Source: Streptomyces sp. MRC013
GTDB lineage: Bacteria; Actinomycetota; Actinomycetes; Streptomycetales; Streptomycetaceae
Assembly: GCF_023614235.1 (NCBI RefSeq)
Contig: NZ_CP094264.1
Coordinates: forward strand, 2,666,001-2,730,000
Direction: 5' to 3'
Length of the DNA stretch: 64,000 nt
The notes beneath the pieces were generated by a model. It was not told where the DNA came from, did no database searches, and was given only the letters and a program-made list of their open reading frames with translations. Below, piece by piece: positions 7,023 to 14,988 of the stretch (the first letter of the stretch is position 1; each line of letters begins with the position of its first letter). A program made the translations under genes and the position numbers.

Positions 7023-9755
7023 CTAGCCGTCCACTCCGCCGAACCAGCCGCCCGAGCCCCCGCTGCCGTTGCCGTTGCCGTTGCCGCCGTTGGGCGGCGG
7101 CTGACTCGTCTCGCCGCCTTCCGTGGTCCCGCCCTCGGTGCTGCCGCCGTCGCCTCCGGTCGTACCGCCGTTGTCGGTGCCGTCCGTCGTTCCGCCCTCG
7201 GTGGTGCCGCCCGATCCGGTCTCGCAGTCCCAGTCGAGCGGACCGCAGCTCTTGCTGGGCTTCCCGGTCTCCCCGGGCGGGCTCGACGACGGCGACGAGG
7301 ACGGCGAGTCCGACGGCGACGGGGTCGCGGACGGCTTCTCGCTCGGCGTCGGCTCGGGGCTCTCGGCACCGCCGCCGTACACGGGCTGGGCGCCCAGGTC
7401 CTCCGGCGCGGGGAACCGCTCGACCGACATGCCCTTGTGGACCTCGGTCATGTACGCCTTCCAGATCTCGGACGGGAACGACGAACCGTGGACCTTCTTG
7501 CGGCCGCCGGTACCGAACATCTCCTCGAACTTACGGTTCTTGTTGGAGGCGTCGTCGTCCAGGCGGTACATGTCGATCGCCGTCACCATCTGCGGGGTGT
7601 AGCCGACGAACCAGGCCGACTTGTTGCCGTCCGTGGTGCCGGTCTTGCCGGCCGCGGGGCGGTCCGGGAGGCGGGCCTTCGTGCCGGTGCCCTTCTCGAC
7701 GACGTCGACGAGCACGTCGGTGACGTTGCTGCTGACGGCGGTCGAGAAGGCGCGGCTCGGCTTGTCCTCGTGCTGGTAGATCACGGCGCCGTTCTTCTTC
7801 ACCTGGGTGACGGAGTGCGGGTCGCGCTGCTCGCCGTTGGACGCGAAGGTCGCGTAGGCGGAGGCCATGCGGATGGCGCTCGGGTCGGAGATGCCGATGG
7901 AGAACGACGGGACGTTGCCCTTGGCGAGGCTGCTCTCCAGCAGGCCGGCCTCGATCGCGGTCTTCCTGACCTCCTTGATGCCGATGTCCATGCCGAGCTG
8001 GACGAACGGCGAGTTGGCGGAGTGGATCATCGCCTCGCGGAGGTTGATGTCGGGGTAGCTCCTGTCGTCGTCGTTGACCTGGAGCCACTCCCTGTCGTTC
8101 TCGTCCCTCCAGATGCTGCCGTCGTAGTCGCGGATCTTCAGCTTGTTCTTGCCGTTGTAGATCGCCGTGTCGGGGTCGATCAGCGTACGGTCCTCGGGTC
8201 CCTGCTCCCGGCCCTTGCGGGGGTCCCGGACGCCGTACTTCATGCCCGCGGCGAGGACGAACGGCTTGAACGTCGAACCGACCTGGGCGCCGGTCTGGTC
8301 GGCGTTGTTGGTGAAGTGCTTCGTCGCGTCGGTGCCGCCGTAGATGGCGACGATGGCCCCCGTCTTCGGGTCGACGGTGGCGCCGCCGAACTGCACGTGC
8401 GTGTCGGTGTCGGGGCGCTTCTCCGGGTCGATGCTCTCGGCGTAGACCTTCTTGATGGTCTTCTCGAGGGCCTCGACCTTCTTCTTGTCGAAGGTCGTCC
8501 TGATCTCGTAGCCGCCCAGGGACAGGTCCTCGGCGGTGATGCCCCGGTCGTTGTTGTTGATGAAGTACGCCTTGGCGAGGTCGACGAGGTAGCCGACCTG
8601 CCCGCTGAGCTTCGCCTGCTTCTGCAGGGGCTTGACCTCCGGGAAGGTCGTGATCGACGCCCGCTTGGCGGGGGCCAGCTTCCCGTCCTTGACCATCTCG
8701 TCGAGAATCCAGCGCCAGCGCTCCGTCGCGCGCGCGGTGTTGGCCTCGGCGGTCGCCCTGGGGTCGATCTCGGGCGCGCCGGCCGGGTCGTAGTAGGTGG
8801 AGCCCTTCAGGAGCGCGGCGAGGAACGCGCACTGGCTCTCGTCGAGGTCCTTGGCGTCCTTGCCGAAGTACGTGCGGGCGGCCGCCTGGATGCCGTAGGC
8901 GCCCCGCCCGAAGTAGGAGGTGTTCAGGTAGCCGGCCATGATCTCCTTCTTGGTCAACTTGTTGTTGACCTTGATGGAGATGAACAGCTCCTGGAACTTC
9001 CGCTCCAGCGTCTGGGACTGGTTGTTCAGCCGGTTGTTCTTGACGTACTGCTGGGTGATGGTCGAGCCGCCCTGGGTCTGCCCGCCGGTGGCCATGTTGA
9101 ACAGGGCGCGGCCGATGCCCATCGGGTCGATGCCGGCGTCGGTCCAGAAGGTCTTGTTCTCGGCGGAGACCACGGCGTCCTGGATCCCCGTCGGGATCTC
9201 GCTGTAGTCGATGATCTGCCGGTTGACCTCACCGCCGGTGGCGGCCATCTGCGAGCCGTCCGCCCAGTAGTAGACGTTGTTCTCGGCCGTGGCCGCCTTG
9301 TCCTGGTCCGGCAGGCCCACCCACGCGTACGCGACGGTCGCGGCGCCCATCATCGTCGCGACGAAGGTCAGGAAGGCCCCCGTCACGAGCTTCCAGGACG
9401 GGACCCAGCGGCGCCAGCCGTACCTGCCGTGGCGGGGGTAGTCGATCAGCCGCTTCCTGCCCGGACCGCCGCCCCCGGGGCCCCGCCCCCCGCCGCCGGC
9501 GCCGCGGCGTCCGCCGCCGTGGCCGCCGGTGCCGCCCGCGCCCCCGGCGGAACGTCGCCGGCCACCGCGCTGGGCGGCCCGTCGCGCCTCGGCGCGGCCG
9601 CCGTACGGCCGCTCCCCGCCGTACGCGTCGGAGGGAGATCCTGTACTGACATCCCGCGCCGGGGCCGATCGGCGGCCAGGCTGCTGGGCAGCGCGCCGGG
9701 CCGCGGCGCGGCCGCCACCCTGCGGCTGCGGCGGTTTGCGACGGTGCTCGCTCAT
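7023..9755 (-). CDS. Class A bifunctional penicillin-binding protein (GT51 + transpeptidase)
   Basis: The product is 910 aa. A basic Gly/Arg-rich cytoplasmic tail (about 1-120) precedes one membrane anchor (WKLVTGAFLTFVATMM). The GT51 transglycosylase follows, with SAENKTFWTDAGID, GGSTITQQYVKN and GRGAYGIQAAARTYFGK. The transpeptidase has STFK near residue 494, SAN near 580 and KTGT near 704. A low-complexity Ser/Pro/Gly/Thr tail ends the protein. It polymerises and cross-links peptidoglycan outside the membrane. The ATG at 9755 is preceded by GAGGAG; an upstream in-frame extension has no such site. It is divergent from padR. Confidence 0.95.
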   Translation of the reverse strand: MSEHRRKPPQPQGGGRAAARRAAQQPGRRSAPARDVSTGSPSDAYGGERPYGGRAEARRAAQRGGRRRSAGGAGGTGGHGGGRRGAGGGGRGPGGGGPGRKRLIDYPRHGRYGWRRWVPSWKLVTGAFLTFVATMMGAATVAYAWVGLPDQDKAATAENNVYYWADGSQMAATGGEVNRQIIDYSEIPTGIQDAVVSAENKTFWTDAGIDPMGIGRALFNMATGGQTQGGSTITQQYVKNNRLNNQSQTLERKFQELFISIKVNNKLTKKEIMAGYLNTSYFGRGAYGIQAAARTYFGKDAKDLDESQCAFLAALLKGSTYYDPAGAPEIDPRATAEANTARATERWRWILDEMVKDGKLAPAKRASITTFPEVKPLQKQAKLSGQVGYLVDLAKAYFINNNDRGITAEDLSLGGYEIRTTFDKKKVEALEKTIKKVYAESIDPEKRPDTDTHVQFGGATVDPKTGAIVAIYGGTDATKHFTNNADQTGAQVGSTFKPFVLAAGMKYGVRDPRKGREQGPEDRTLIDPDTAIYNGKNKLKIRDYDGSIWRDENDREWLQVNDDDRSYPDINLREAMIHSANSPFVQLGMDIGIKEVRKTAIEAGLLESSLAKGNVPSFSIGISDPSAIRMASAYATFASNGEQRDPHSVTQVKKNGAVIYQHEDKPSRAFSTAVSSNVTDVLVDVVEKGTGTKARLPDRPAAGKTGTTDGNKSAWFVGYTPQMVTAIDMYRLDDDASNKNRKFEEMFGTGGRKKVHGSSFPSEIWKAYMTEVHKGMSVERFPAPEDLGAQPVYGGGAESPEPTPSEKPSATPSPSDSPSSSPSSSPPGETGKPSKSCGPLDWDCETGSGGTTEGGTTDGTDNGGTTGGDGGSTEGGTTEGGETSQPPPNGGNGNGNGSGGSGGWFGGVDG

Positions 9756-10112
9756 CGAACGACTACTCCTCGGGCAGGCGTTTACGCCTGGAAGCGGCAG
9801 CTGAGTTCCGGTCCCCCCGAAATGGATCGGACGAGCCCGCCGGGGCCGCCCGCCATGCACTCACGACGGGGACGCCCCCCCGTCCTCGCGTGGTTCCCGG
9901 TGGTATGCATGCCGCACAGACTACGCACGGTCAAAACCGCCCTTGAGCCGAAGTTCACCCCAAACCAGGCAACTCGCTTACAACGAATCACCGATGTGAC
10001 GCCGTTCACGATCGTTCCGCTTGTCGATGTGGAACCGTCGTTCTATCGTCAGGATGTATCGAGTCGATACATCAGGACGGCATAAAGAGCGTCACGGAGG
10101 AGGAAGCGGCTG
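9756..10112. other. Divergent intergenic region, PBP gene / padR
   Basis: This 357-bp gap carries the promoters of two diverging genes. The only clear element is the palindromic operator at 10053-10073 near padR. The stretch 9945-10080 is noticeably less GC-rich than its surroundings, as expected of promoter DNA. I could not place confident -35/-10 hexamers for either gene. Confidence 0.6.
10053..10073. promoter_or_regulatory. Palindromic PadR-type operator
   Basis: Two perfect 10-bp arms, GATGTATCGA and TCGATACATC, flank one central base. They contain the ATGTAT…ATACAT half-sites that PadR-family repressors usually bind. The site ends 39 bases before the padR GTG start, so autoregulation of padR, and probably of ino1 just downstream, is the natural inference. 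Confidence 0.8.
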
Positions 10113-10805
10113 GTGAGCAGACGCTCCGGCATCCTGGAGTTCGCCGTCCTCGGTCTGCTCCGAGAAGCCCCGATGCACGGATACGAGCTGCGCAAGCGGC
10201 TCAACACCTCGCTGGGCATCTTCCGTGCGTTCAGCTACGGCACCCTCTACCCCTGCCTCAAAACCCTGGTCGCAAACGGCTGGTTGGCCGAGGAGCCGGG
10301 CAGCGCTCCCGAGGACGCCCTCGCCGCCTCCCTCGCAGGACGACGCGCGAAGATCGTCTACCGGTTGACCGCCGAAGGTAAGGAGCACTTCGAGGAGCTC
10401 CTGGCCCACACGGGACCGGACTCCTGGGAGGACGAGCACTTCGCGGCCCGCTTCGCCTTCTTCGGCCAGACGGAGCGCGAGGTGCGGATGCGGGTGCTGG
10501 AAGGCCGCCGCAGCCGCCTGGAGGAACGGCTGGAGAAGATGCGCGCCTCCCTGGCGCGCACCCGCGAGCGGCTGGACGACTACACGCTCGAACTCCAACG
10601 ACACGGCATGGAGTCCGTGGAGCGCGAGGTGCGCTGGCTGAACGAGCTCATCGAGAGCGAACGGGCGGGCCGGGACCAGCGACGGCCCGGGCCGGAGACG
10701 TCGGCGGACCCCGTGGAGCAGAACAAGAGATCTGGAGAGACGGGCGGCCTGCCCCGGCACGGGGGCGGTACCCGGCCGGATCCGTCCGACGACACCACCA
10801 AGTGA
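10113..10805 (+). CDS. PadR-family transcriptional regulator
   Basis: The product is 230 aa. The N-terminal winged helix starts [24 protein letters not shown] and continues [18 protein letters not shown], the PadR DNA-binding signature. A C-terminal coiled-coil dimerisation region follows (about 120-190, [22 protein letters not shown]), then a disordered polar tail. The GTG at 10113 follows GGAGGAGGAAG. A perfect palindromic operator lies 39 bases upstream. The inositol-1-phosphate synthase gene begins 50 nt after the stop, and a PadR gene next to ino1 is a recurring actinobacterial arrangement, so it probably controls inositol synthesis. Confidence 0.93.
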   Translation: MSRRSGILEFAVLGLLREAPMHGYELRKRLNTSLGIFRAFSYGTLYPCLKTLVANGWLAEEPGSAPEDALAASLAGRRAKIVYRLTAEGKEHFEELLAHTGPDSWEDEHFAARFAFFGQTEREVRMRVLEGRRSRLEERLEKMRASLARTRERLDDYTLELQRHGMESVEREVRWLNELIESERAGRDQRRPGPETSADPVEQNKRSGETGGLPRHGGGTRPDPSDDTTK

Positions 10806-10855
10806 AGCCCTGCGCACCGCAGGGTTTCGTCGAGAACAAACAGGGAGCAACCGGA

Positions 10856-11938
10856 ATGGGTTCGGTTCGCGTAGCCATCGTCGGCGTGGGCAACTGCGCC
10901 GCCTCGCTGGTGCAGGGCGTCGAGTACTACAAGGACGCCGACCCGGCGGGCAAGGTGCCGGGGCTGATGCACGTCCAGTTCGGCGACTACCACGTGCGGG
11001 ACGTCGAGTTCGTCGCGGCCTTCGACGTGGACGCGAAGAAGGTGGGTCTCGACCTCGCCGACGCCATCGGCGCCAGCGAGAACAACACCATCAAGATCTG
11101 CGACGTGCCGACCACCGGCGTGACGGTCCAGCGCGGCCACACCCTGGACGGTCTCGGCAAGTACTACCGCCAGACCATCGAGGAGTCCGCCGAGGAGCCG
11201 GTCGACGTCGTCCAGGTCCTCAAGGACCAGCGGGTGGACGTCCTCGTCTGCTACCTGCCGGTCGGTTCCGAGGACGCGGCGAAGTTCTACGCGCAGTGCG
11301 CCATCGACGCCAAGGTCGCCTTCGTCAACGCCCTCCCGGTGTTCATCGCCGGCACCAAGGAGTGGGCCGACAAGTTCACCGAGGCCGGTGTGCCGATCGT
11401 CGGCGACGACATCAAGTCGCAGGTCGGCGCTACCATCACCCACCGCGTCATGGCGAAGCTGTTCGAGGACCGGGGCGTCGTCCTGGACCGCACGATGCAG
11501 CTGAACGTCGGCGGCAACATGGACTTCAAGAACATGCTCGAGCGTGAGCGGCTGGAGTCCAAGAAGATCTCCAAGACGCAGGCCGTCACCTCCCAGATCC
11601 CCGACCGGGACATGGGCGAGCGCAATGTCCACATCGGCCCGTCCGACTACGTGGCCTGGCTCGACGACCGCAAGTGGGCTTACGTCCGCCTTGAGGGTCG
11701 CGCCTTCGGTGACGTCCCCCTGAACCTCGAGTACAAGCTCGAGGTGTGGGACTCCCCGAACTCGGCGGGTGTCATCATCGACGCCCTGCGCGCCGCGAAG
11801 ATCGCCAAGGACCGCGGCGTCGGCGGCCCGATCCTCTCCGCGTCCTCGTACTTCATGAAGTCCCCGCCGGTGCAGTACTTCGACGACGAGGCCCGCGAGA
11901 ACGTCGAGAAGTTCATCAAGGGCGAGGTCGAGCGCTAA
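10856..11938 (+). CDS. ino1: Inositol-1-phosphate synthase
   Basis: The product is 360 aa and begins [21 protein letters not shown], with the NAD-binding turn GVGNCA at residues 10-15. The regions [45 protein letters not shown] and [17 protein letters not shown] are diagnostic. It converts glucose-6-phosphate to 1L-myo-inositol-1-phosphate for mycothiol and inositol phospholipids. I chose the ATG at 10856 (AGGGAGC upstream) over a GTG at 10802 that overlaps the padR stop. It is probably cotranscribed with padR and ends before a hairpin. Confidence 0.95.
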   Translation: MGSVRVAIVGVGNCAASLVQGVEYYKDADPAGKVPGLMHVQFGDYHVRDVEFVAAFDVDAKKVGLDLADAIGASENNTIKICDVPTTGVTVQRGHTLDGLGKYYRQTIEESAEEPVDVVQVLKDQRVDVLVCYLPVGSEDAAKFYAQCAIDAKVAFVNALPVFIAGTKEWADKFTEAGVPIVGDDIKSQVGATITHRVMAKLFEDRGVVLDRTMQLNVGGNMDFKNMLERERLESKKISKTQAVTSQIPDRDMGERNVHIGPSDYVAWLDDRKWAYVRLEGRAFGDVPLNLEYKLEVWDSPNSAGVIIDALRAAKIAKDRGVGGPILSASSYFMKSPPVQYFDDEARENVEKFIKGEVER

Positions 11939-11972
11939 GACCGACCCCGCAGGAGGACCCTCCTCCAGGTGC

Positions 11973-12005
11973 TGAGGCCCCCGCGGCGCGTGCCCGGGGG
12001 CCTCA
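11973..12005 (+). terminator. Hairpin terminator after ino1
   Basis: Perfect 11-bp arms (TGAGGCCCCCG and its complement) at 11973-11983 and 11995-12005 flank an 11-base loop, 35 bases past the ino1 stop. The next gene starts at 12028, so it has its own promoter or depends on read-through. Confidence 0.75.
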
Positions 12006-12027
12006 CCCGTGTGTGAGGCTTGCCGCC

Positions 12028-13350
12028 ATGCCCGTCGTACGTGATCTGCGCGTACTCCTGCGCCTGACGAACTTCCGCCGGCTCCTCGCCGTACGGCTCC
12101 TCTCCCAGGGCGCCGACGGTGTCTACCAGGTCGCGCTGGCCGCCTACGTGGTCTTCTCACCGGAGCGGCAGGCGTCGCCCGCCGCGATCGCCTCCGCCAT
12201 GGCGGTCCTACTGCTCCCGTACTCCCTGGTCGGCCCGTTCGCCGGCGTGCTGCTCGACCGCTGGCGTCGCCGCCAGGTGCTGCTGTACGGCAATCTGCTC
12301 CGAGCGGCCCTGGCCGGGGGAACCGCGCTGCTGGTCCTGGTGCCGGTGCCCGGCTGGCTCTTCTACGCCTCCGCCCTCTCCGTGACCGCCGTCAACCGCT
12401 TCGTCCTGGCGGCTCTCTCCGCCTCCCTGCCACGGGTCGTCGACGGGGACCGCCTGGTGATCGCCAACTCCCTCTCCCCGACCGCGGGCACCCTGGCCGC
12501 CACCGCCGGCGGCGGTGCGGCCTTCCTGGTGCGGCTGACCACCGGCTCGGACGCCGTCGTCGTCCTCCTGGGTGCCGCGCTCTACCTCTCGTCGGCGCTG
12601 ACCTGCCTCCGTATGGAGCGCGGACTTCTCGGACCGGATCCGGACGCCGTCCCGGCGCGGATCGGCGCGGCACTGGCGTCGACCGCCCGCGGGCTGCGGA
12701 GCGGGCTGCGCCACCTGTCGGAGCGCCGGCCCGCCGCCCGGGCGCTGGCCGCGATGGCCCTCGTCCGGTTCTGCTACGGGGCGCTGACCGTGATGGTGCT
12801 GATGCTCAGCCGGTACGCCTGGACGTCGACCGAGGCCGGAGGGCTGGCCCTGCTGGGGCTCGCGGTCGCCCTCTCCGGTGCGGGGTTCTTCGTCGCGGCG
12901 GTGGTCACCCCCTGGGCGACGGCGAGACTGGGCGTGGGCGGCTGGATGGCCGGATGTGCCGGAACGGCTGCGGTACTGGAGCCGGCCCTGGGTCTCCCGT
13001 TCGCCCCGGTGACCACGATGGCCGCCGTCTTCGTCCTCGGTTTCACCACCCAGGCGATCAAGATCTCCACGGACACGGTCGTACAGAAGGCGGTCGACGA
13101 CGCCTATCGAGGGCGGATCTTCTCCCTCTACGACATGCTCTTCAACGTCGCGTTCGTCGCCGCCGCCGGTGCGGCCTCCCTCGTCCTGCCCGCGGACGGG
13201 CGTTCCCCTCTGCTGGTCCTCGCCGTCGCCGGGTTCTACGCGCTCTGCGCCTTGGCCCTCACCCGCCGGACCCGGAAGGGCGGTGTTTCACGTGAAACAC
13301 CGCCCTTCCGGGTCCGGGGGCTTCCCGGCCCGAGGTCGTGTTCCACGTGA
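12028..13350 (+). CDS. MFS transporter
   Basis: The product is 440 aa with about 12 hydrophobic segments. The loop-2/3 motif GVLLDRWRRRQVLLYG is the MFS signature A. The start MPVVRDLRVLLRLTNFRRLLAVRLLSQGADGVYQVAL is typical of actinobacterial exporters of this clade; no substrate can be given. A reading that starts earlier is not supported, since it would run through the ino1 terminator. Oddly, the last 20 or so codons are made of a perfect 52-bp palindrome around one parS and run into a second parS-like site: the TGA stop (13348-13350) lies inside CACGTGAAAC. The C-terminal tail is therefore dictated by centromere DNA and is probably not conserved. Confidence 0.88.
   Translation: MPVVRDLRVLLRLTNFRRLLAVRLLSQGADGVYQVALAAYVVFSPERQASPAAIASAMAVLLLPYSLVGPFAGVLLDRWRRRQVLLYGNLLRAALAGGTALLVLVPVPGWLFYASALSVTAVNRFVLAALSASLPRVVDGDRLVIANSLSPTAGTLAATAGGGAAFLVRLTTGSDAVVVLLGAALYLSSALTCLRMERGLLGPDPDAVPARIGAALASTARGLRSGLRHLSERRPAARALAAMALVRFCYGALTVMVLMLSRYAWTSTEAGGLALLGLAVALSGAGFFVAAVVTPWATARLGVGGWMAGCAGTAAVLEPALGLPFAPVTTMAAVFVLGFTTQAIKISTDTVVQKAVDDAYRGRIFSLYDMLFNVAFVAAAGAASLVLPADGRSPLLVLAVAGFYALCALALTRRTRKGGVSRETPPFRVRGLPGPRSCST
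13266..13317. repeat. 52-bp perfect palindrome centred on parS
   Basis: Left arm 13266-13291 and right arm 13292-13317 are exact reverse complements with no loop. The central 14 bp (13285-13298) are a perfect parS. The GC-rich flanks (GGAAGGGCGG/CCGCCCTTCC) can form a hairpin, so the element could double as a transcription terminator at the convergent ends of the MFS gene and cca. Confidence 0.93.
13285..13298. promoter_or_regulatory. parS centromere site, perfect 14-mer
   Basis: GTTTCACGTGAAAC at the exact centre of a 52-bp palindrome, inside the 3' end of the MFS gene, where it is read as VSRET-type codons. Confidence 0.93.
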
Positions 13351-13353
13351 AAC
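13340..13353. promoter_or_regulatory. parS-like site, one mismatch
   Basis: GTTCCACGTGAAAC differs from the perfect 14-mer at one base of the left arm. It begins 41 bases after the end of the perfect parS, overlaps the MFS stop codon and lies 14 bases from the cca stop. Two sites this close may bind ParB jointly. Confidence 0.8.
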
Positions 13354-13366
13354 ACGGCCGGTGGGA

Positions 13367-14809
13367 TCAGCCCTGGGAGGCCCACCACTCCTTGAGCGCG
13401 GAGACGGCCGCCTCGTGCCCCATCGGGCCGTTCTCCAGCCGGAGCTCCAACAAGAACTTGTACGCCCGCCCCACGACGGGGCCGGGGCGGACGCCGAGGA
13501 CTTCCTGAATCTGGTTGCCGTCCAGATCCGGGCGGATCGAGTTCAGCTCCTCCTGCTCCTGTAGTTGCGCGATGCGCTGCTCCAGGCCGTCGTAGGCCCG
13601 GGACAGGGCGCTCGCCTTGCGCTTGTTCCGAGTCGTGCAGTCGGAGCGGGTCAGTTTGTGGAGCCGGTCCAGTAGGGGACCGGCATCGCGGACGTACCGT
13701 CGGACGGCGGAGTCGGTCCACTCACCGGTGCCGTACCCGTGGAACCGCAGGTGCAGTTCCACCAGCCGCGAGACGTCCTTGACCGTCTCGTTGGAGTACT
13801 TCAGCTCGGTCAGTCGCTTCTTGGTCATCTTGGCGCCCACCACCTCGTGATGGTGGAAGGAGACCCTGCCGTCCGGCTCGAAGCGCCGTGTACGCGGCTT
13901 ACCGATGTCGTGCAGGAGCGCCGCCAGCCTCAGTACGAGGTCGGGGCCGCCCTCCTCCAGGGCGATCGCCTGCTCCAGCACGGTCAGCGAGTGCTCGTAC
14001 ACGTCCTTGTGCCGGTGGTGCTCGTCGCTCTCCAGACGCAGAGCGGGCAGTTCGGGCAGCACACGGTCCGCGAGACCGGTGTCGACGAGCAGCGCCAGCC
14101 CCTTGCGGGGGTGCGCGGACAGGATCAGCTTGTTCAACTCGTCCCGCACCCGCTCCGCGGAGACGATGCCGAGCCGCTCGGCCATCTCCGTCATGGCGGT
14201 GACGACCTCGGGGACCACCTCGAAGTCGAGTTGGGCCGCGAAACGGGCCGCACGCATCATCCGCAGGGGGTCGTCGGAGAAGGATGCCTCCGGGGTGCCC
14301 GGGGTGCGGAGCACTCGTGCGGCGAGATCCTCCAGCCCCCCGTGCGGATCGACGAACTCCTTCTCGGGCAGGGCGACGGCCATCGCGTTGACGGTGAAGT
14401 CACGGCGTACGAGATCTTCCTCGATCGATTCCCCGTAGGACACCTCGGGCTTGCGCGAGGTGCGGTCATATGCCTCGGAGCGGTAGGTCGTCACCTCGAT
14501 CTGGTAACCGCCCTTCTGGGCTCCCACGGTGCCGAACGCGATCCCGACCTCCCAGACCGCCTCGGCCCAAGGCCGGACGATCTTGAGTACGTCCTCGGGG
14601 CGGGCGTCGGTGGTGAAGTCCAGATCGTTGCCGAGCCTGCCGAGCAGAGCGTCCCGTACCGAGCCTCCGACCAGCGCGAGGCGGAACCCCGCCTCCTGGA
14701 AACGGCGGGCGAGGTCGTCGGCGACCGGTGACACACGCAGCAGCTCACTGACCGCGCGTCGTTGCACCTGGCTCAGGGCAGTCGGGTTGTCTTCGTTGGC
14801 GTTCGGCAC
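13367..14809 (-). CDS. cca: tRNA nucleotidyltransferase (CCA-adding) with HD domain
   Basis: The product is 480 aa. The class II nucleotidyltransferase core has LVGGSVRDALLGR and the metal-binding DLDFTTDARPED. RRDFTVNAMAV and the RNA-binding region FSDDPLRMMRAARFAAQL follow. A central HD domain (LAALLHDIGKPRTRRF, HHHEVVGA) suggests an added phosphohydrolase activity. It builds or repairs the 3' CCA of tRNAs, and neither tRNA gene in this window encodes its CCA. I chose the GTG at 14809 (VPNANEDNPTALSQ), which matches the start I know for this family in Streptomyces. It is divergent from the DUF6049-type gene. Confidence 0.93.
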   Translation of the reverse strand: MPNANEDNPTALSQVQRRAVSELLRVSPVADDLARRFQEAGFRLALVGGSVRDALLGRLGNDLDFTTDARPEDVLKIVRPWAEAVWEVGIAFGTVGAQKGGYQIEVTTYRSEAYDRTSRKPEVSYGESIEEDLVRRDFTVNAMAVALPEKEFVDPHGGLEDLAARVLRTPGTPEASFSDDPLRMMRAARFAAQLDFEVVPEVVTAMTEMAERLGIVSAERVRDELNKLILSAHPRKGLALLVDTGLADRVLPELPALRLESDEHHRHKDVYEHSLTVLEQAIALEEGGPDLVLRLAALLHDIGKPRTRRFEPDGRVSFHHHEVVGAKMTKKRLTELKYSNETVKDVSRLVELHLRFHGYGTGEWTDSAVRRYVRDAGPLLDRLHKLTRSDCTTRNKRKASALSRAYDGLEQRIAQLQEQEELNSIRPDLDGNQIQEVLGVRPGPVVGRAYKFLLELRLENGPMGHEAAVSALKEWWASQG

Positions 14810-14988
14810 AACAGAACAGGGTACGTGCCCCCGCCACGGGCGGCCTCCCGGATTCCCACGCACCGCCGCCCTCCCCGGACGGGCGTACGGCCCTCCACAG
14901 CACTGCGCCGCGCCACATCTCGTTACCATGCCTGGACGCAAGGAGCGGCAGGACCCAACGGCACCAGACAAGAGGGACGGACGAACGC

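Noticed and set aside
6702..10085. An open frame of 1127 codons on the plus strand
   Set aside because: It is the antisense shadow of the class A PBP and glycosyltransferase genes; the minus frames carry clear catalytic motifs and third-position GC. Other very long shadows (4721-7723 plus, 14923-18402 minus, 40448-43420 minus) are rejected for the same reason.
10802..10855. An earlier GTG start for ino1, overlapping the padR stop
   Set aside because: It adds 18 residues absent from family members, while the ATG at 10856 has its own ribosome site and starts at the normal NAD-binding N-terminus.
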